Notes: generated from the letters alone by a model not told the origin. DNA of 64,000 nt from Prorocentrum cordatum (GCA_963575745.1 CAUYUJ010021170.1:1222801-1286800); one strand, 5' to 3'. Counted from the stretch's first letter, positions 1-16,451 are shown. A program made the numbers and translations.

Positions 1-905
<905 letters not shown>

Positions 906-1211
906 TCCTCGTTTCTTTCCTCATCAACCCTTCTCCAACACCGTGTCCGTCAACTGTCCCTCCTCATCCTCCGACCAAGGAGCCACAGAGACGAAGAACA
1001 AACGATACACACCGTACTCGGAGTGACCCGCACTATGATTACCTGCGTCCTGTAAACTATACCGTTGACGGAAGCTAGGGCAGGGAACGGGGGAGCTTCT
1101 CATGTGCTGCCAAGTGCTCGCGTGAGGCGGGCGCGTCATCCGCGTTCACCCAGATGGCCAAGCCAATCAAGGTACCAAAGTGTGATTCAGAGGCCCGAGT
1201 TTGAGCTGAGG

Positions 1212-1562
1212 TCACGTCGAATCATCTTGCGAACTGGGTGCATCATTTCTGCGTCTCATGGGTTGGAGCATCTTGAGTGACAGAGAACCGATGGATATGA
1301 TGGCCAACCCCGTTATTCTACCAAGCAGCGCTGAGATACGCTCGGCGGCGGCCGCCGAATCCCTGCCCGAGAGCGCGCCCAGCTGCGCGCGGGCTCTGAG
1401 CCACGCCTCCTCGCACTGCTGTTCAGAGACGCCTCTCTGCACGCGCCCTGGCGGTCGCTCTGCTCCCCCTCCTTCGCTTCGGGGGATGGACGGCTCTGCG
1501 TGACCTAACAGCTGGCTTGGCGCGGCAACCGCAGTAGAGGGTCCGTCGGAGCAGCGCTCCAG
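1212..1562 (-). CDS. coding-like fragment, unrecognised
   Basis: On the minus strand a frame stays open from just after a TAA at 1563-1565 to 1212. Its middle (about 1330-1445) reads like real protein: an Ala/Glu-rich amphipathic stretch with EQQCEEAWLRAR and AAERISALLGRITG. The composition differs from the repeat-derived frames around it. No start codon, no domain and no partner exon could be assigned; it could be one exon of a larger gene, the reading beyond about 1320 being intron, or chance. Function unknown. Confidence 0.2.
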   Translation of the reverse strand: MERCSDGPSTAVAAPSQLLGHAEPSIPRSEGGGAERPPGRVQRGVSEQQCEEAWLRARAQLGALSGRDSAAAAERISALLGRITGLAIISIGSLSLKMLQPMRRRNDAPSSQDDST

Positions 1563-1564
1563 TT

Positions 1565-1965
1565 AGGCCACCGAGGTGCAAAGAGGGCTCCAAGAGGCAC
1601 ATTTGGAAGGCCTGGGAAGGAAAAAACGTTCACCTTCATGTCTTACGACTGCTTTGACCGTTCTCGCCTCGTCGGGCTTCCGACGCTTCAGGACGGCCCG
1701 AGAGCCGAGAGGCCCCCGAGATGGCCCCAAGACTGCCCAAGAGGCCCCCAGGATGGCCCCCAGACGGTCCAAAGAGGGCCTCAAGACGCCGAAGAGGCCC
1801 GCAAGACGGCCCAGGACGGCCCCAAGAGGGCGCCGAGAAGGCACCAAGTGGGCTCGAAATCGGATTCCGCGCCCTCCGCCCCACGATGACCCCCGAGACC
1901 GCCAATAGGCCCGAGGCGCCCCAGAAGCCCCCCAGGAGACCACCGAGAGGCCCAAATCAGGCTCC
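1565..1965. repeat. degenerate CCCAAGAxGGCCCC-type repeat
   Basis: From about 1690 the sequence is a succession of imperfect 10-14 bp units of the form GGCCCCAAGA / CGGCCC, without a fixed register. The same kind of sequence recurs at 21.28-21.37, 23.15-24.12, 39.02-39.61 and 56.16-56.46 kb. Frames through it encode Pro/Arg/Gly/Gln-rich strings (PRGPQ, KRPPR) on one strand and Gly/Leu/Trp-rich strings on the other, so I do not call genes here. Confidence 0.75.
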
Positions 1966-1969
1966 AAAT

Positions 1970-2848
1970 AACTCGACGCGGAGATCCCGATATGTGCATC
2001 TCATAGTGATGGCAAACTTCGGTAGAAGACACTGTCCATGTCAATATCCGAGTGTCAGCGAATCCATGTGGAAAACGAGGCCGAGAGAGACGCCGACGAC
2101 TACGACGACTTTAAAAAGTTGCTTCCTCTTTCCGTCCTCCTCCTCCTTGTCCTCCTCCTTTTTCTCCTCCCTTCCCTATGAGCACCTGTCACGAAAATCC
2201 ACCCGTGAAGACGAAAACGGGCCCGTGCAATACCCCCTGGCGCCCCCCCCTTGGGAGTGCTGAAACCAACGCCTCGCCTGAGACATCCTCGGAAACTGTT
2301 CCGAAAGAGAAGAATGTTGGGCACCCAAACAGGCAAACCGCCTGAGACATCCCCCCAATGTGGGCGCGAACGGGCCTGTGATACACCCCCTGGCGCCCCC
2401 CCTTGGGAGTACTGAAGCCACTGCCTCGCCTGAACCATCCTCGGGAACTGCTTTAAAAGCGGAAGGAGTCGGGCACCTACCCAGGCAAACCGCTCGAGAT
2501 ATCCCCGCCATTCTGGCGCGAACGGGGGAGTGTCATACCCCCTGGCGGCTCCCCCACTGGATGCGAAAATCCTCCAAATCTGCTCCGGAAGCGGAGGATG
2601 TCGGCCACCAAACCAAGCAAGCAGCTCGAGACATCCGCCATTTTGGCGCGAACGGACGAATGCAATACCCCCTGGCGGCTCCCCCTTGGAAGCGAACGTG
2701 GGCGCCTCGCCCGAGACACCCTCCAAATCTACTCTGAAAGCGGAGGATGTCGGCCACCAAACCAAGCAAACCGCTCGAGACATCCCCGCCATTTTGCGCG
2801 AACGGGTGAATGCAATACCCCCCTGCGGCTCCCCCGCGGAGGGCAACT
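1970..2848. repeat. satellite array, left edge with type-B 152-bp monomers
   Basis: A degenerate junction copy (about 1970-2010: CTCGACGCGGAGATCCCGATATGTGCAT) is followed by CTC-rich sequence at 2095-2175 and then by about four monomers of subtype B (2210-2848). Type B has the same length and skeleton as type A (CGAGACATCCTCCAAATCTG, GAGACATCCCC, GCAATACCCCC) but reads CTGGCGGCTCCCC where A reads CCGCCGCTCCCC, and carries AGCGGAGGATGTCGG where A carries AGCGAAACATGTTGG. Type B also appears inside units 3 and 5. Confidence 0.8.
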
Positions 2849-4893
<2,045 letters not shown>

Positions 4894-5264
4894 TTACTCG
4901 ACGCGGGGCTCCCCAGATGTGCATATCATTATCTTGGTAAGTCTTTCTATTGATATATGTCAATGAGCGCCTGTGTGCGAGGGCGAACCGCTCGTTCGAG
5001 ACATTCCCACAGTCTGCAAGCATGAGTGCGACCAATAGCAAATCTGAGAGCGACAGAATCTGAGTGTGAGAAAATACGGGTGCGATTGAGCCTGGGTTTG
5101 AGTGTGTATGCGTGTGAGTAAATATGAGCGCGAGTGCGTATGTGTGCGAGTTGGCCTGAGTGTGGACGAACCTGAGTGTGAGCCAGTCTGTGATTGAGCG
5201 GATCGTAGCATGATGAGTCTGAGCATGAGTGAGTCTGGGCTTGAGTGGGTCTGAGTGTGAGAAA

Positions 5265-5318
<54 letters not shown>

Positions 5319-7020
5319 ATGAATCTGAGTGCGAGTGAGCCGAGTGTGATTGGGTATGGATGTGGGGCAGTCTGAGTGTGAGTCGGTCTGCGTTTGAGCG
5401 GACCGAAGGCGCCGAAGGATGATGAGTCTGAGCAGGAGCGAGTCTGAGTATAAGCGGTTCTGAGCGTGAGTCTGAGTGTGAATAAGTTTAAGTATGGATA
5501 TGAGCGGGTCTAAGTGCGAGTGAGCCTGCGTGTGACGGAGTCTGAGTATGACTGAGTATGAATGCTGAAGAGTGAAAGAGAGCGGAGAGCGAAGGAGAGT
5601 GAGGCGGAAGCGTTTGAGTAAAACCGAAAGCCTTGGAACATCGAACCTCGATCGCCTGGCCCTGGCTACTCGAATTGCCCACGTCCTCCTCTTCCTCCTC
5701 CTCCTCCTCCTCCTCCTCCTCCTCCTCCTCCTCCTCATCATCATCATCATCATCACCATCATCATCATCATCCCTTTCCTGCTTCTGCTCCTACCGTGTT
5801 CATACTGTCCTCCTTCTCCTCATCCTCCTCCTCCTCGTCCTCTTCCTCCTCCTCCTCCTCGCTTCCCCCTCCTCCTCCTCCTCCTCCTCCTCCTCCTCCT
5901 CCTCCTCCTCCTCCTCCTCCTCCTCCTCCTCCTCTTTGGGAATGCTGAAACCAGCAAATCGCCTGAGACATCCTCCCAAAACTGCTCCGACAACGACAGA
6001 TGCCAAGCACCATAACGGCCCAACCGCCTGAAACATCCCCGCAAACTGTGCGCGAACGTCCTCCAAATTTGCTCCGAAAACGAAACAGGTTGGAAGAGAA
6101 AACGGCCAAACCGCCTGAGACATCCACACACAATCCCGCGAAAGGGGCCGAGTGCAATACCCCCCGCCGCTCCTTTTAGGAGTGTTGAAACCAGCGAATC
6201 GCCTGAGACATCCTCCAGATCTGCTCCGAAAGCGAAACATGCTGGAAGACAAAATGGCCAAACCGCCCGAAACACCCCCACAAAAGCCAACGAAAAGGGG
6301 CCGAGTGAAATACCCCCCCGCCCACCCCTTAGAGTGCTGAAGCCAGCGAATCGCCTGAGACATCCTCCAAATCTGCTCCGACAGCGAAACATGCTGGAAG
6401 AGAAAATGGCCAAACCGCCTGAGACATCCGCACAAAATCCCGCGAAAGGGGCCGAGTGCAATACCCCCTCGCCGCTCCTTTTTAGGAGTGTAGAAACCAG
6501 CGAATCGCCTGAGACATCCTCCAAATCTGCTCCGATAGCGAAACATGTTGGAAGAGAAAATGACCAAACCGCCTGAGACATCCCACAAAATCCCGAGAAA
6601 TGGGGACGAGTGCAATACCCCCCGCCGCTCCCCTTAGGAGTGCTGAAGCCACAGAATCGAGAGACATCCTCAATTTCAGTGTGCGTGAGTCATCCGATGA
6701 CTGGACCTGAGTGTAGTGAATGTACGAGAACAAGTACGAGTGAATCTGAGTGATGAGTGAGTATGAGTGATGAGTGAGTCTGAGTGATGAATGGGTCTGA
6801 GTGATGAGTGATGAGTCTGAATCATGACAGACTCCGAGTGATGAGTGAGTCTGAGTAATGAGTGAATATGAGTGATGGGTGGGTCTGAGTGATGAGTGAG
6901 TCTGCGTGATGAGTGAGTGGGTCTGAGTGAGAGGAGGTGGGGTGGTGTTCTGTTCTCTGTGTTCCTCCGGCGCGGTCCACCAAAATCAAGAACCCCATCT
7001 CTTTGGATATGGGGAATAAT
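4894..7020. repeat. satellite unit 2
   Basis: J at 4894-5050; GTGAG-rich stretch interrupted by a pure (GT)n at about 5265-5318; E to 5686; CTC/CAT 5687-5936; five type-A monomers 5937-6690; GATGAG stretch to about 6935; a single CCCCAT...ATGGGG hairpin at 6993-7014 just before the next junction. Confidence 0.88.
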
Positions 7021-9563
7021 TGCTCGACGCGGGGCTCCCCATATGTGCATCGCATTATCTTGGTACGTCTTTCTCCTGATGTCTGTCAATGAACGCCTGT
7101 GTGCGAGGGCGAACCGCTCGCTCGAGACATTCCCACAGTCTGCAAGCATGAGTGCGACCAATAGCAAATCTGCGAGCGACTGATTCTGAGTGTGAGTTAA
7201 TCTGGGTGCGATTCAGCCTGGGTTTGAGTGGGTATGCGTGTGAGTAAATCTGAGCGCGAGTGCGTCTGTGTGCGAGTGGGTATGAGTATGGGCGAATCTG
7301 AGTGTGAGCCAGTCTGTGATTGATCGGATCGTAGCATGATGAGTCTGGGCACGAGTGAGTCTGGGCTTGAGAGGGTCTGAGAGTGAGACAAAGTGTGTGT
7401 TAATGAAATAGAGTGCGAGTGAGCGGAGTGTGATTGGGTATGGATGCGAGGCAGTCTGACTGTGAGTCGGTCTGCGTGTGAGCGGACCGACGGATGATGA
7501 GTCTGAGCAGGAGCGAGTCTGAGTATGAGTGGTTCTGAGCGTGAGTCTGAGTGTGAGTAAGTTTAGGTATGGATATGAGCGGGTCTAGGTGCGAGTGAGT
7601 CTGCGTGTGACTGAGTCCGAGTATGAATGAATATGAATGCTGAAGAGAGAAGGAAAGCGGAGAGCGAAGGAGAGTGAGGCGGAAGCGTTCGAGTAAAACC
7701 TAAAGCCTTGGAACATCGAACCTCGATCGTCTGGCCCTGGCTACTCGAGTTGCCCACGTCCTCCTCCTCCTCCTCCTCCTCCTCCTCCTCCTCCTCCTCC
7801 TCCTCTTCCTCCTCCTCATCATCATCCTTCCTGCTTCCTGCTTCTGCTCCTACCGTGTTCATACTGTCCTCCTTCTCCTCCTCCTCCTCCTCCTCGTCCG
7901 TTTCCTCCTTCTCCTCCTCGTTTCCTCCTTCTCTTCTCTTTCTCCTGCTCCTCCTCCTCCTCCTCCTCCTCCTCCTCCTCCTCCTGCTCCTGCTCCTCCT
8001 CCTCCTCCTCCTCCTCCTCCTCTTCCTCCTCCTTGGGAGTGCTGAAACCAGCAAATCGCCTGAAACATCCCCCCAAAACTGTTCCGAAAACGACAGATGC
8101 CCAGCAACATAACAGCCAAACCGCCTGAGACATCCCCGCACACTGGGCGCGAACGTCCTCCAAATCTGTTCCGAAAGCGAAACATGCTGGAAGAGAAAAA
8201 TGGCCAAACCGCCTGAGACATCCACAAAACATCCCGCGAAAGGGGCCGAGTGAAATACCCACCCGCCGCTCCCCTTAGAGTGCTGAAACCAGCGAATCGC
8301 CTGAGACATCCTCCAAATCTGTTCCGAAATCGAAACATGTTGGAAGAGAAAATGGCCAAACCGCCTGAAACATCCGCGCAAAATCCCTCGAAAAGGGCCG
8401 AGTGCAATACCCCCCCGCCGCCCCCCTTAGAGTGCTGAAGCCAGCGAATCGCCTGAGACATCCTTCAAATCTGCTCCGAAAGCGAAACATGTTGGAAGAG
8501 AAAATGGCCAAACCGCCTGAGACATCCCCACAAAATCCCGCGAAAGGGGCCGAGTGCAATACCCCCCCGCCGCTCCCCTTAGGAGTGCTGGCGCCAGCGA
8601 ATCGCCTGAAACATCCTCCAAATCTGCTCCGGAGACGAAACATGTTGGAAGACAAAATGGCAAAACCGCCTGAGACATCCCCACAAAATCCCGCGAAAGG
8701 GGCCGAGTGCAATACCCCCCCGCCGCTCCCGTTAGGAGTGCTGAAACCAGCGAGTCGCCTGAGACATCCTCCAGATCTGCTCCTGAATGATGAGTGGGTC
8801 TGAGTGATGAGTGAGTCTGAATGATGAGTGATGCGTTTGAGTCATGACTGAGTCTGAGTGATGAGTGAGTCTGGGTGATGAGTGGGTCTGAGTGATGAGT
8901 GAGTCTGAGTGATGAGTGAGTGGGTCTGAGTGAGAGGAGTGGTGTGTTGGTGTGTTCTCTCTCCTCCGGCGCGGTCCGCCAATAACAAGAACCCCATATT
9001 TAGGATATGGGGAACAAGAACCCCATATTTAGGATATGGGATGCAGAAAAAGCGCCTCGCTCGAAACATCCTCCAAATCTGCTCCGAAAGCGGAGGATGC
9101 CGGCCACCAAAACAGGCAAACAGCTCGAGACATCCCCGCCATTTTGGCGCGAACGGACGAATGCAATACCCCCTGGCGGCTCCCCTGCGGAGGCGAAAGT
9201 GGGCGCCTCGCTCGAGACATCCTCCAAATCTGTTCCGGAAGCGGAGGATGTCGGCTACCAAACCAGGCAAACCGCTCGAGACATCCCCACCATTTTGGCC
9301 CGAACGGAGGAATGAAATAACCCCTTGGCGGCTCCCCCCCTTGGAAGCGAAAGTGAGCGCTTAGGTCGAGACATCCTCCAAATCTGCTCCGAAGGCGGAG
9401 GATGTCGGGCACCGAACCTCTGAGAGAGTATGAGTATGAGTGAGTCTGAATATGAACAACTCTGAATCGTATGAGTGCGAAGGAATCTGAGTATGGGCGG
9501 ATCTAAATAGGAGGGGACGAGAATGGGAGGAGGCCTGACGGAGGAGTCGGCGGCGTCAGAATA
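7021..9563. repeat. satellite unit 3 (first half of duplicated dimer)
   Basis: J 7021-7180, GTGAG-rich stretch, E to 7760, CTC microsatellite 7761-8034, type-A monomers 8035-8785, GATGAG stretch to 8935, two CCCCATA hairpins (8992-9012, 9021-9041), then about 2.5 type-B monomers 9043-9410 and a unique 150-bp tail ending GGAGTCGGCGGCGTCAGA. Unit 5 is a close copy, including the tail. Confidence 0.88.
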
Positions 9564-11718
9564 ATTACTCGACGCGGGGCTCCCCATATGTGCATATCAT
9601 TATCTTGGTACGTCTTTCTCTTGATGTCTGTCAATGAGCGCCTGTGTGCGGAGGCGAACCGCTCGCTCGAGACATCCCCACAGTCTGCAAGCATGAGTGC
9701 GACCAATCGCAAATCTGAGAGCGACTGATTCTGAGTGTGAGTTAATCTGGGTGCGATTGAGCCTGGGTTTGAGTGGGTATGCGTGTGAGTAAATATGAGC
9801 GCGAGTGCGTCTGTGTGCGAGTGGGTCTGAGTATGGACGAATCTGAGTGTGAGCCAGTCTGTGATTGAGCGGATCGTAGCATGATGAGTCTCAGCATGAG
9901 TGGGTCTGGGCTTGAGTGGGTCTGAGTGTGAAAACAGTGTGTGCGAATGAATATGAGTGCGAGTGAGCGGAGTGTGATTGGGTATGGATCTGAGGCAGTC
10001 TGAGTGTGAGTCGGTCTGCGTTTGAGTGGACCGAAGGATGATGAGTCTGAGCAAGAGCGAGTCTGAGTATGAGTGGTTCTGAGCGTGAGTCTGAGCGTGA
10101 GTAAGTTTAAGTATGGATATGAGCGAGTCTAAGTGCGAGTGAGCCTGCGTGTGACTGAGTCTGAGTATGAATGAATATGAATGCAGAAGAGTGAATCAGA
10201 GCGGGGAGCGAAGGAGAGTGAGGCGGAAACGTTTGAGTAAAACCTATAAAGCTTTGGAACATCGAACCTCGATCGTCTGGCCCTGGCTACTCGAGTTGCC
10301 CACGTCCTCCTCCTCCTCCTCCTCCTTCTCCTTCTCCTCACCATCATCATCATCATCATCCCCTTCCTGTTTTTGCTCCTACCGTGTTCATGCTGTCCTC
10401 CTCCTCCTCCTCCTCCTCCTCGTCCTCTTCCTCCTCCTCCTCGCTTCCTCCTTCTCTTCCTCATCCTCCTCCTCCTCCTTCTCCTCTTCCTCCTCCTCCT
10501 CCTCCTCCTCCTCCTACTCCTTGGGGGTGCTGAAACCAGCAAATCGCCGGAGACATCCTCCCAAAACTGCTCCGAAAACGACAGATGCCCAGCAGCATAA
10601 CAGCCAAACCGCCTGAGACATCCCCGCAAACTGGGCGCGAACGTCCTCCAAATCTGCTCCGGAAGCGAAACATGTTGGAAGAGAAAAATGGCCAAACCGC
10701 CTGAGACATCCCCACAAAATCCAGCGAAAGGGGCCGAGTGAAATACCCCCCCGCCGCTCCCCTTAGACTGCTGAAACCAGCGAATCGCCTGAGACATCCT
10801 CCAAATCTGCTCCGGAAGCGAAACATGTTGGAAGAGAAGATGGCCAAACCGCCTGAGACATCCACACAAAATCCAGCGAAAGGGGCCGAGTGCAATACCC
10901 CCCCGCCGCTCCCCTTAGAGTGCTGAAACCAGCGAATCGCCTGAGACATCCTCCGAATCTGATCCGAAAGCGAAACATGTTGGAAGAGAAGATGGCCAAA
11001 CCGCCTGAGACATCCCCACAAAATCCCGCGAAAAGGGCTGAGTGAAATACCCCCCCGCCGCTCCACTTAGGAGTGCTGAAACCAGCGAATCGCCTGAGAC
11101 ATCCTCCAAATCTGCTCCGAAAGCGAAACATGCTGGGAGAGAAAATGGCCAAACCGCCTGAGACATCCCCCCCACAATCAGCGAAAGGGGCCGAGGGAAA
11201 TACCCCCCCGCCGCTCCCCTTTAGGAGTGCTGAAGCCACAGAATCGCTTGAGACATCCTCAACACCAGTGTGTGTGAGTCATCCGATGCGTGGACCTGAG
11301 TGAGTGTAGTGAATGTATGAGTACAAGTACGAGTGAGTCTGAGTGATGAGTGAGTCTGAGAGGTGACTGAGTCTGAGTGATGAGTGAGTCTGAGTGGTGA
11401 GTGATGAGTCTGAGTCGTGACTGAGTCCGAGTGATGAGTGAGTCTGAGTGATGAGTGAGTCTGAGTGATGAGTGAGTCTGAGTGACGAATGGGTCTGGGT
11501 GATGAGTGATGAGTCTGAGTCACGACAGACTCCGAGTGATGAGTGAGTCTGAGTGATGAGTGAGTATGAGTGATGAGTGGGTCTGAGTGATGAATGAGTC
11601 TGCGTGATGAGTGAGTGGGCCTGAGTGAGAGGAGGTGGGGTGGTGTTATGTTCTCTGTGTTCCTCCGGCGCGGTCCACCAAAATCAAGAACCCCATCTCT
11701 TTGGATATGGGGAATACT
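9564..11718. repeat. satellite unit 4 (second half of duplicated dimer)
   Basis: J 9564-9720, GTGAG-rich stretch, E to 10308, CTC/CAT 10309-10524, type-A monomers 10525-11270, GATGAG stretch to 11635, single hairpin 11691-11712. Unit 6 is its counterpart over the first modules. Confidence 0.88.
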
Positions 11719-12512
11719 TGCTCGACGCGGGGCTCCCTATATGTGCATCGCATTATCTTGGTACGTCTTTCTCTTGATGTCTGTCAATGAACGCCTGTGT
11801 GCGAGGGCGAACCGCTCGCTCGAGACATTCCCACAGTCTGCAAGCATGACTGCGACCAATAGCAAATCTGCGAGCGCCTGATTCTGAGTGTGAGTTAATC
11901 TGGGTGCGATTGAGCCTGGGTTTGAGTGGGTATGCGTGTGAGTAAATCTGAGCGCGAGTGCGTCTGTGTGCGAGTGGGTCTGAGTATGGGCGAATCTGAG
12001 TGTGAGCCAGTCTGTGATTGAGCGGATCGTAGCATGATGAGTCTGAGCATGAGTGAGTCTGGGCTTGAGTGGGCCTGAGAGTGAGACAAAGTGTGTGTTA
12101 ACGAAATAGAGTGCGAGTGAGCAGAGTGTGATTGGGTATGGATGCGAGGCAGTCTGACTGTGAGTCGGTCTGCGTGTGAGCGGACCGACGGATGATGAGT
12201 CTGAGCAGGAGCGAGTCTGAGTATGAGTGGTTCTGAGCGTGAGTCTGAGTGTGAGTAAGTTTAGGTATGGATATGAGCGGGTCTAGGTGCGAGTGAGCCT
12301 GCGTGTGACTGAGTCTGAGTATGAGTGAATATGAATGCTGAAGAGAGAAGGAGAGCGGAGAGCGAAGGAGCACGTTCGAGTAAAACCTAAAGCTTTGGAA
12401 CATCGAACCTCGATCGTCTGGCCCTGGCTACTCGAGTTGCCCACGTCCTCCCCCTCCTCCTCCTCCTCCTCCTCTTCCTCCTCCTCCTCCTCCTCCTCCT
12501 CCTCCTCCCTCC

Positions 12513-12548
<36 letters not shown>

Positions 12549-14245
12549 CCTTCCTGCTTCTGCTCCTACCGTGTTCATGCTGTCCTCCTTCTCCTCCTCC
12601 TCCTCCTCCTCGTCGTTTCCTCCTCCTCGCTTCCTCCTTCTCTTTCTTTCTCTCCTCCTCCTCCTCCTCCTCCTCTTCCTCCTCCTCCTCCTCCTCCTCC
12701 TCCTCCTCCTTCTCCTTGGGAGTGCTGAAACCAGCAAATCGCCTGAAACATCCCCCCAAAACTGTTCCGAAAACGACAGATGCCCAGCAACATAACAGCC
12801 AAACCGCCTGAGACATCCCCGCAAACTGGGCGCGAACGTCCTCCAAATCTGCTCCTAAAGCGAAACATGTTGGAAGAGAAAATGGCCAAACCGCCTGAGA
12901 CATCCACACAACATCCCGCGAAAGGGGCCGAGTGAAATACCCACCCGCCGCTCCCCTTAGAGTGCTGAAGCCACGAATCGCCTGAGACATCCTCCAAATC
13001 TGATCCGGAAGCGAAACATGTTGGAAGAAAAAATTGCCAAACCGCCTGAGACATCCGCGCAAAATCCATCGAAAGGGGCCGAGTGCAATACCCCCCCGCC
13101 GCTCCCCTTAGAGTGCTGAAACCAGCGAATCGCCTGAGACATCCTTCAAATCTGTTCCGAAAACGAAACGTGTTGGCAGAGAACATGCCCAAACCGCCTG
13201 AGACATCCCCACAAAATCCCGCGAAAGGGGCCGAGTGCAATACCCCCCCGCCGCTCCCCTTAGGAGTGCTGAAACCAGCGAGTCGCCTGAGACATCCTCC
13301 AAACCTGCTCCGGAAGCGAAACATGTTGGGAGAGAAGATGGCCAAACCGCCTGAGACATCCCCACAAAATCCCGCGAAAGGGGCCGAGTGCAATACCCCC
13401 CCGCCGCTCCCGTTAGGAGTGCTGAAAACAGCGAATCGCCTGAGACATCCTCCAAATCTGCTCCTGAATGATGAGTGGGTCTGAGTGATGAGTGAGTCTG
13501 AATGATGAGTGATGCGGTTGAGTCATGACTGAGTCTGAGTGATGAGTGAGTCTGAGTGATGAGTGGGTCTGAGTGATGAGTGAATCTGAGTGATGAGTGA
13601 GTGGGTCTGAGTGAGAGGAGTGGTGTGTTGGTGTGTTCTCTCTCCTCCGGCACAGTCCGCCAATAACAAGAACCCCATACTTAGGATATGGGGAACAAGA
13701 ACCCCATATTTAGGATATGGGATGCAGAAAAAACGCCTCGTTCGAAACATCCTCCAAATCTGCTCCGAAAGCGGAGGATGCCGGCCACCAGAACAGGCAA
13801 ACAGCTCGAGACATCCCCGCCATGTTGGCGCGAACGGACGAATGCAATACCCCCTGGCGGCTCCCCTGCGGAGGCGAAAGTGGGCGCCTCGCTCGAGACA
13901 TCCTCCAAATCTGTTCCGGAAGCGGAGGATGTCGGCTACCAAACCAGGCAAACCGCTCGAGACATCCCCTCCATTTTGGCCCGAACGGAGGAATGAAATA
14001 ACCCCTTGGCGGCTCCCCCCCTTGGAAGCGAAAGTGAGCGCTTAGCTCGAGACATCCTCCAAATCTGCTCCGAAGGCGGAGGATGTCGGGCACCGAACCT
14101 CTGAGAGAGTATGAGTATGAGTGAGTCTGAATGTGAACAACTCTGAATCGTACGAGTGCGAAGGAATCTGAGTATGGGCGGATCTAAATAGGAGGGGGCG
14201 AGAATGGGAGGAGGCCTGACGGAGGAGTCGGCGGCGTCAGAGTAA
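11719..14245. repeat. satellite unit 5 (copy of unit 3)
   Basis: J 11719-11880, GTGAG-rich stretch, E to 12447, CTC/CAT 12448-12715, type-A monomers 12716-13465, GATGAG stretch to 13615, two hairpins (13673-13693, 13702-13722), type-B monomers to about 14095 and the same 150-bp tail as unit 3. By eye only scattered substitutions separate 8935-9563 from 13616-14245. Confidence 0.88.
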
Positions 14246-15033
14246 TTACTCGACGCGGGGCTCCCCATATGTGCATATCATTATCTTGGTACGTCTTTCT
14301 CTTGATGTCTGTCAAAGAGCGCCTGTGTGCGAAGGCGAACCGCTCGCTCGAGACATTCCCACAGTCTGCAAGCATGAATGCGACCAATCGCAAATCTGAT
14401 AGCGACTGATTCTGAGTGTGAGTTAATCTGGGTGCGATTGAGCCTGGGTTTGAGTGGGTATGCGTGTGAGTAAATATGAGCGCGAGTGCGTCTGTGTGCG
14501 AGTGGGTCTGAGTATGGACGAATCTGAGTGTGAGCCAGTCTGTGATTGAGCGGATCGTAGCATGATGAGTCTCAGCATGAGTGGGTCTGGGCTTGAGTGG
14601 GTCTGAGTGTGAAAAAAAAGTGTGTGCGAATGAATATGAGTGCGAGTGAGCCGAGTGTGCTTGGGTATGGATCTGAGGCAGTCTGAGTGTGAGTGGGTCT
14701 GCGTTTGGGTGGACCGAAGGATGATGAGTCTGAGCAAGAGCGAGTCTGAGTATGAGTGGTTCTGAGCGTGAGTCTGAGCGTGAGTAAGTTTAAGTATGGA
14801 TATGAGCGAGTCTAAGTGCGAGTGAGCCTGCGTGTGACAGAGTCTGAGTATGAATGAGTATGAATGCAAAAGAGTGAATCATAGCGGGGAGCGAAGGAGA
14901 GTGAGGCGGAAGCGTTTGAGTAAAACCTATAAAGCTTTGGAATATCGAACCTCGATCGTCTGGCCCTGGCTCCTCGAGTTGCCCACGTCCTCCTCCTCCT
15001 CCTCCTTCTCCTTCTCCTCACCATCATCATCAA

Positions 15034-15074
<41 letters not shown>

Positions 15075-16451
15075 CCTTCCTGTTTTTGCTCCTACCGTGT
15101 TCATGCTGTCCTCCTTCTCCTCCTCCTCCTCCTCGTCCTCTTCCTCCTCCTCCTCGCTTCCTCCTTCTCTTCCTCATCCTCCTCCTCCTTCTCCTCTTCC
15201 TCCTCCTCCTCCTCCTCCTCCTCCTCCTCCTCCTCCTACTCCTTGGGGGTGCTGAAACCAGCAAATCGCCGGAGACATCCTCCCAAAACTGCTCCGAAAA
15301 CGACAGATGCCCAGCATCATAACGGCCAAACCGCCTGAGACATCCCCGCAAACTGGGCGCGAACGTTCTCCAAATCTGCTCCGGAAGCGAAACATGCTGG
15401 AAGAGAAAATGGCCAAACCGCCTGAGACATCCCCACGAAATCCAACGAAAGGGGCCGAGGGAAATACCCCCCCGCCGCTCCCCTTAGAGTGCTGAAACCA
15501 GCGAATCGCTTGAGACATCCTCCAAATCTGCTCCGGAAGCGAAACATGTTGGAAGAGAAAATGGCCAAACCGCCTGAGACATCCACACACAATCCAACAA
15601 AAGGGGCCGAGGGAAATACCCCCCCGCCGCTCCCCTTAGAGTGCTGAAACCAGCGAATCGCCTGAGACATCCTCCAAATCTGATCCGACAGCGAAACATG
15701 TTGGAAGAGAAAATGGCCAAACCGCCTGAGACATCCCCACAAAATCCCGCGAAAAGGGCCGAGGGAAATACCCCCCCGCCGCTCCCCTTAGAGTGCTGAA
15801 ACCAGCGAATCGCCTGAGACATCCTCCAAATCTGCTCCGAAAGCGAACCATGTTGGAGGAGAAAAATGCAAAACCGCCTGAGACATCCCCACAAAATCCA
15901 GCGAAAAGGGCCGAGTGAAATACCCCCCCGCCGCTCCCCTTAGGAGTGCTGAAACCAGCGAATCGCCTGAGACATCCTCCAAATCTGCTCCGAAAGCGAG
16001 ACATGCTGGAAGAGAAAATGGCCAAACCGCCTGAGACATCCCCAAAAAAATCAGCGAAAGGGGCCGAGGGAAATACCCCCCCGCCGCTCCCCTGTAGGAG
16101 TGCTGAAGCCACAGAATCGCCTGAGACATCCTCAACATCAGTGTGTGTGTGTGTGTGTGTGTGAGTCATCCGATGCGTGGACCTGAGTGAGTGTCGTGAA
16201 TGTATGAGTACCAGTACGAGTGAGTCTGAGTGATGAGTGAGTCTGAGAGATGACTGAGTCTGAATGATGAGTGAGTCTGAGTGATGAGTGATGAGTCTGA
16301 GTGATGAGTGAGTCCGAGTGATGAGTGAGTCTGAGTGATGAGTGAGTATGAGTGATGGGTGGGTCTGAGTGATGAGTGAGTCTGAGTGATGAGTGAGTGG
16401 GTCTGAGTGAGAGGAGTGGTGTGTTCTCTCTCCTCCGTCGCGGTCCACCAA
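14246..16451. repeat. satellite unit 6 (copy of unit 4 with extra monomers)
   Basis: J 14246-14405, GTGAG-rich stretch, E to 14990, CTC/CAT 14991-15245, six type-A monomers 15246-16138 (the most in the array), a short (GT)n 16139-16163, GATGAG stretch to 16420. Confidence 0.88.

Noticed and set aside
2634-2650. GCCATTTTGGC in type-B monomers (also 9137, 13965 region) as further SL relicts
   Set aside because: The shared 11 bp is a palindrome and the flanks (CATCCCC on the left, GCGAACGG on the right) do not match the SL; too short to count.
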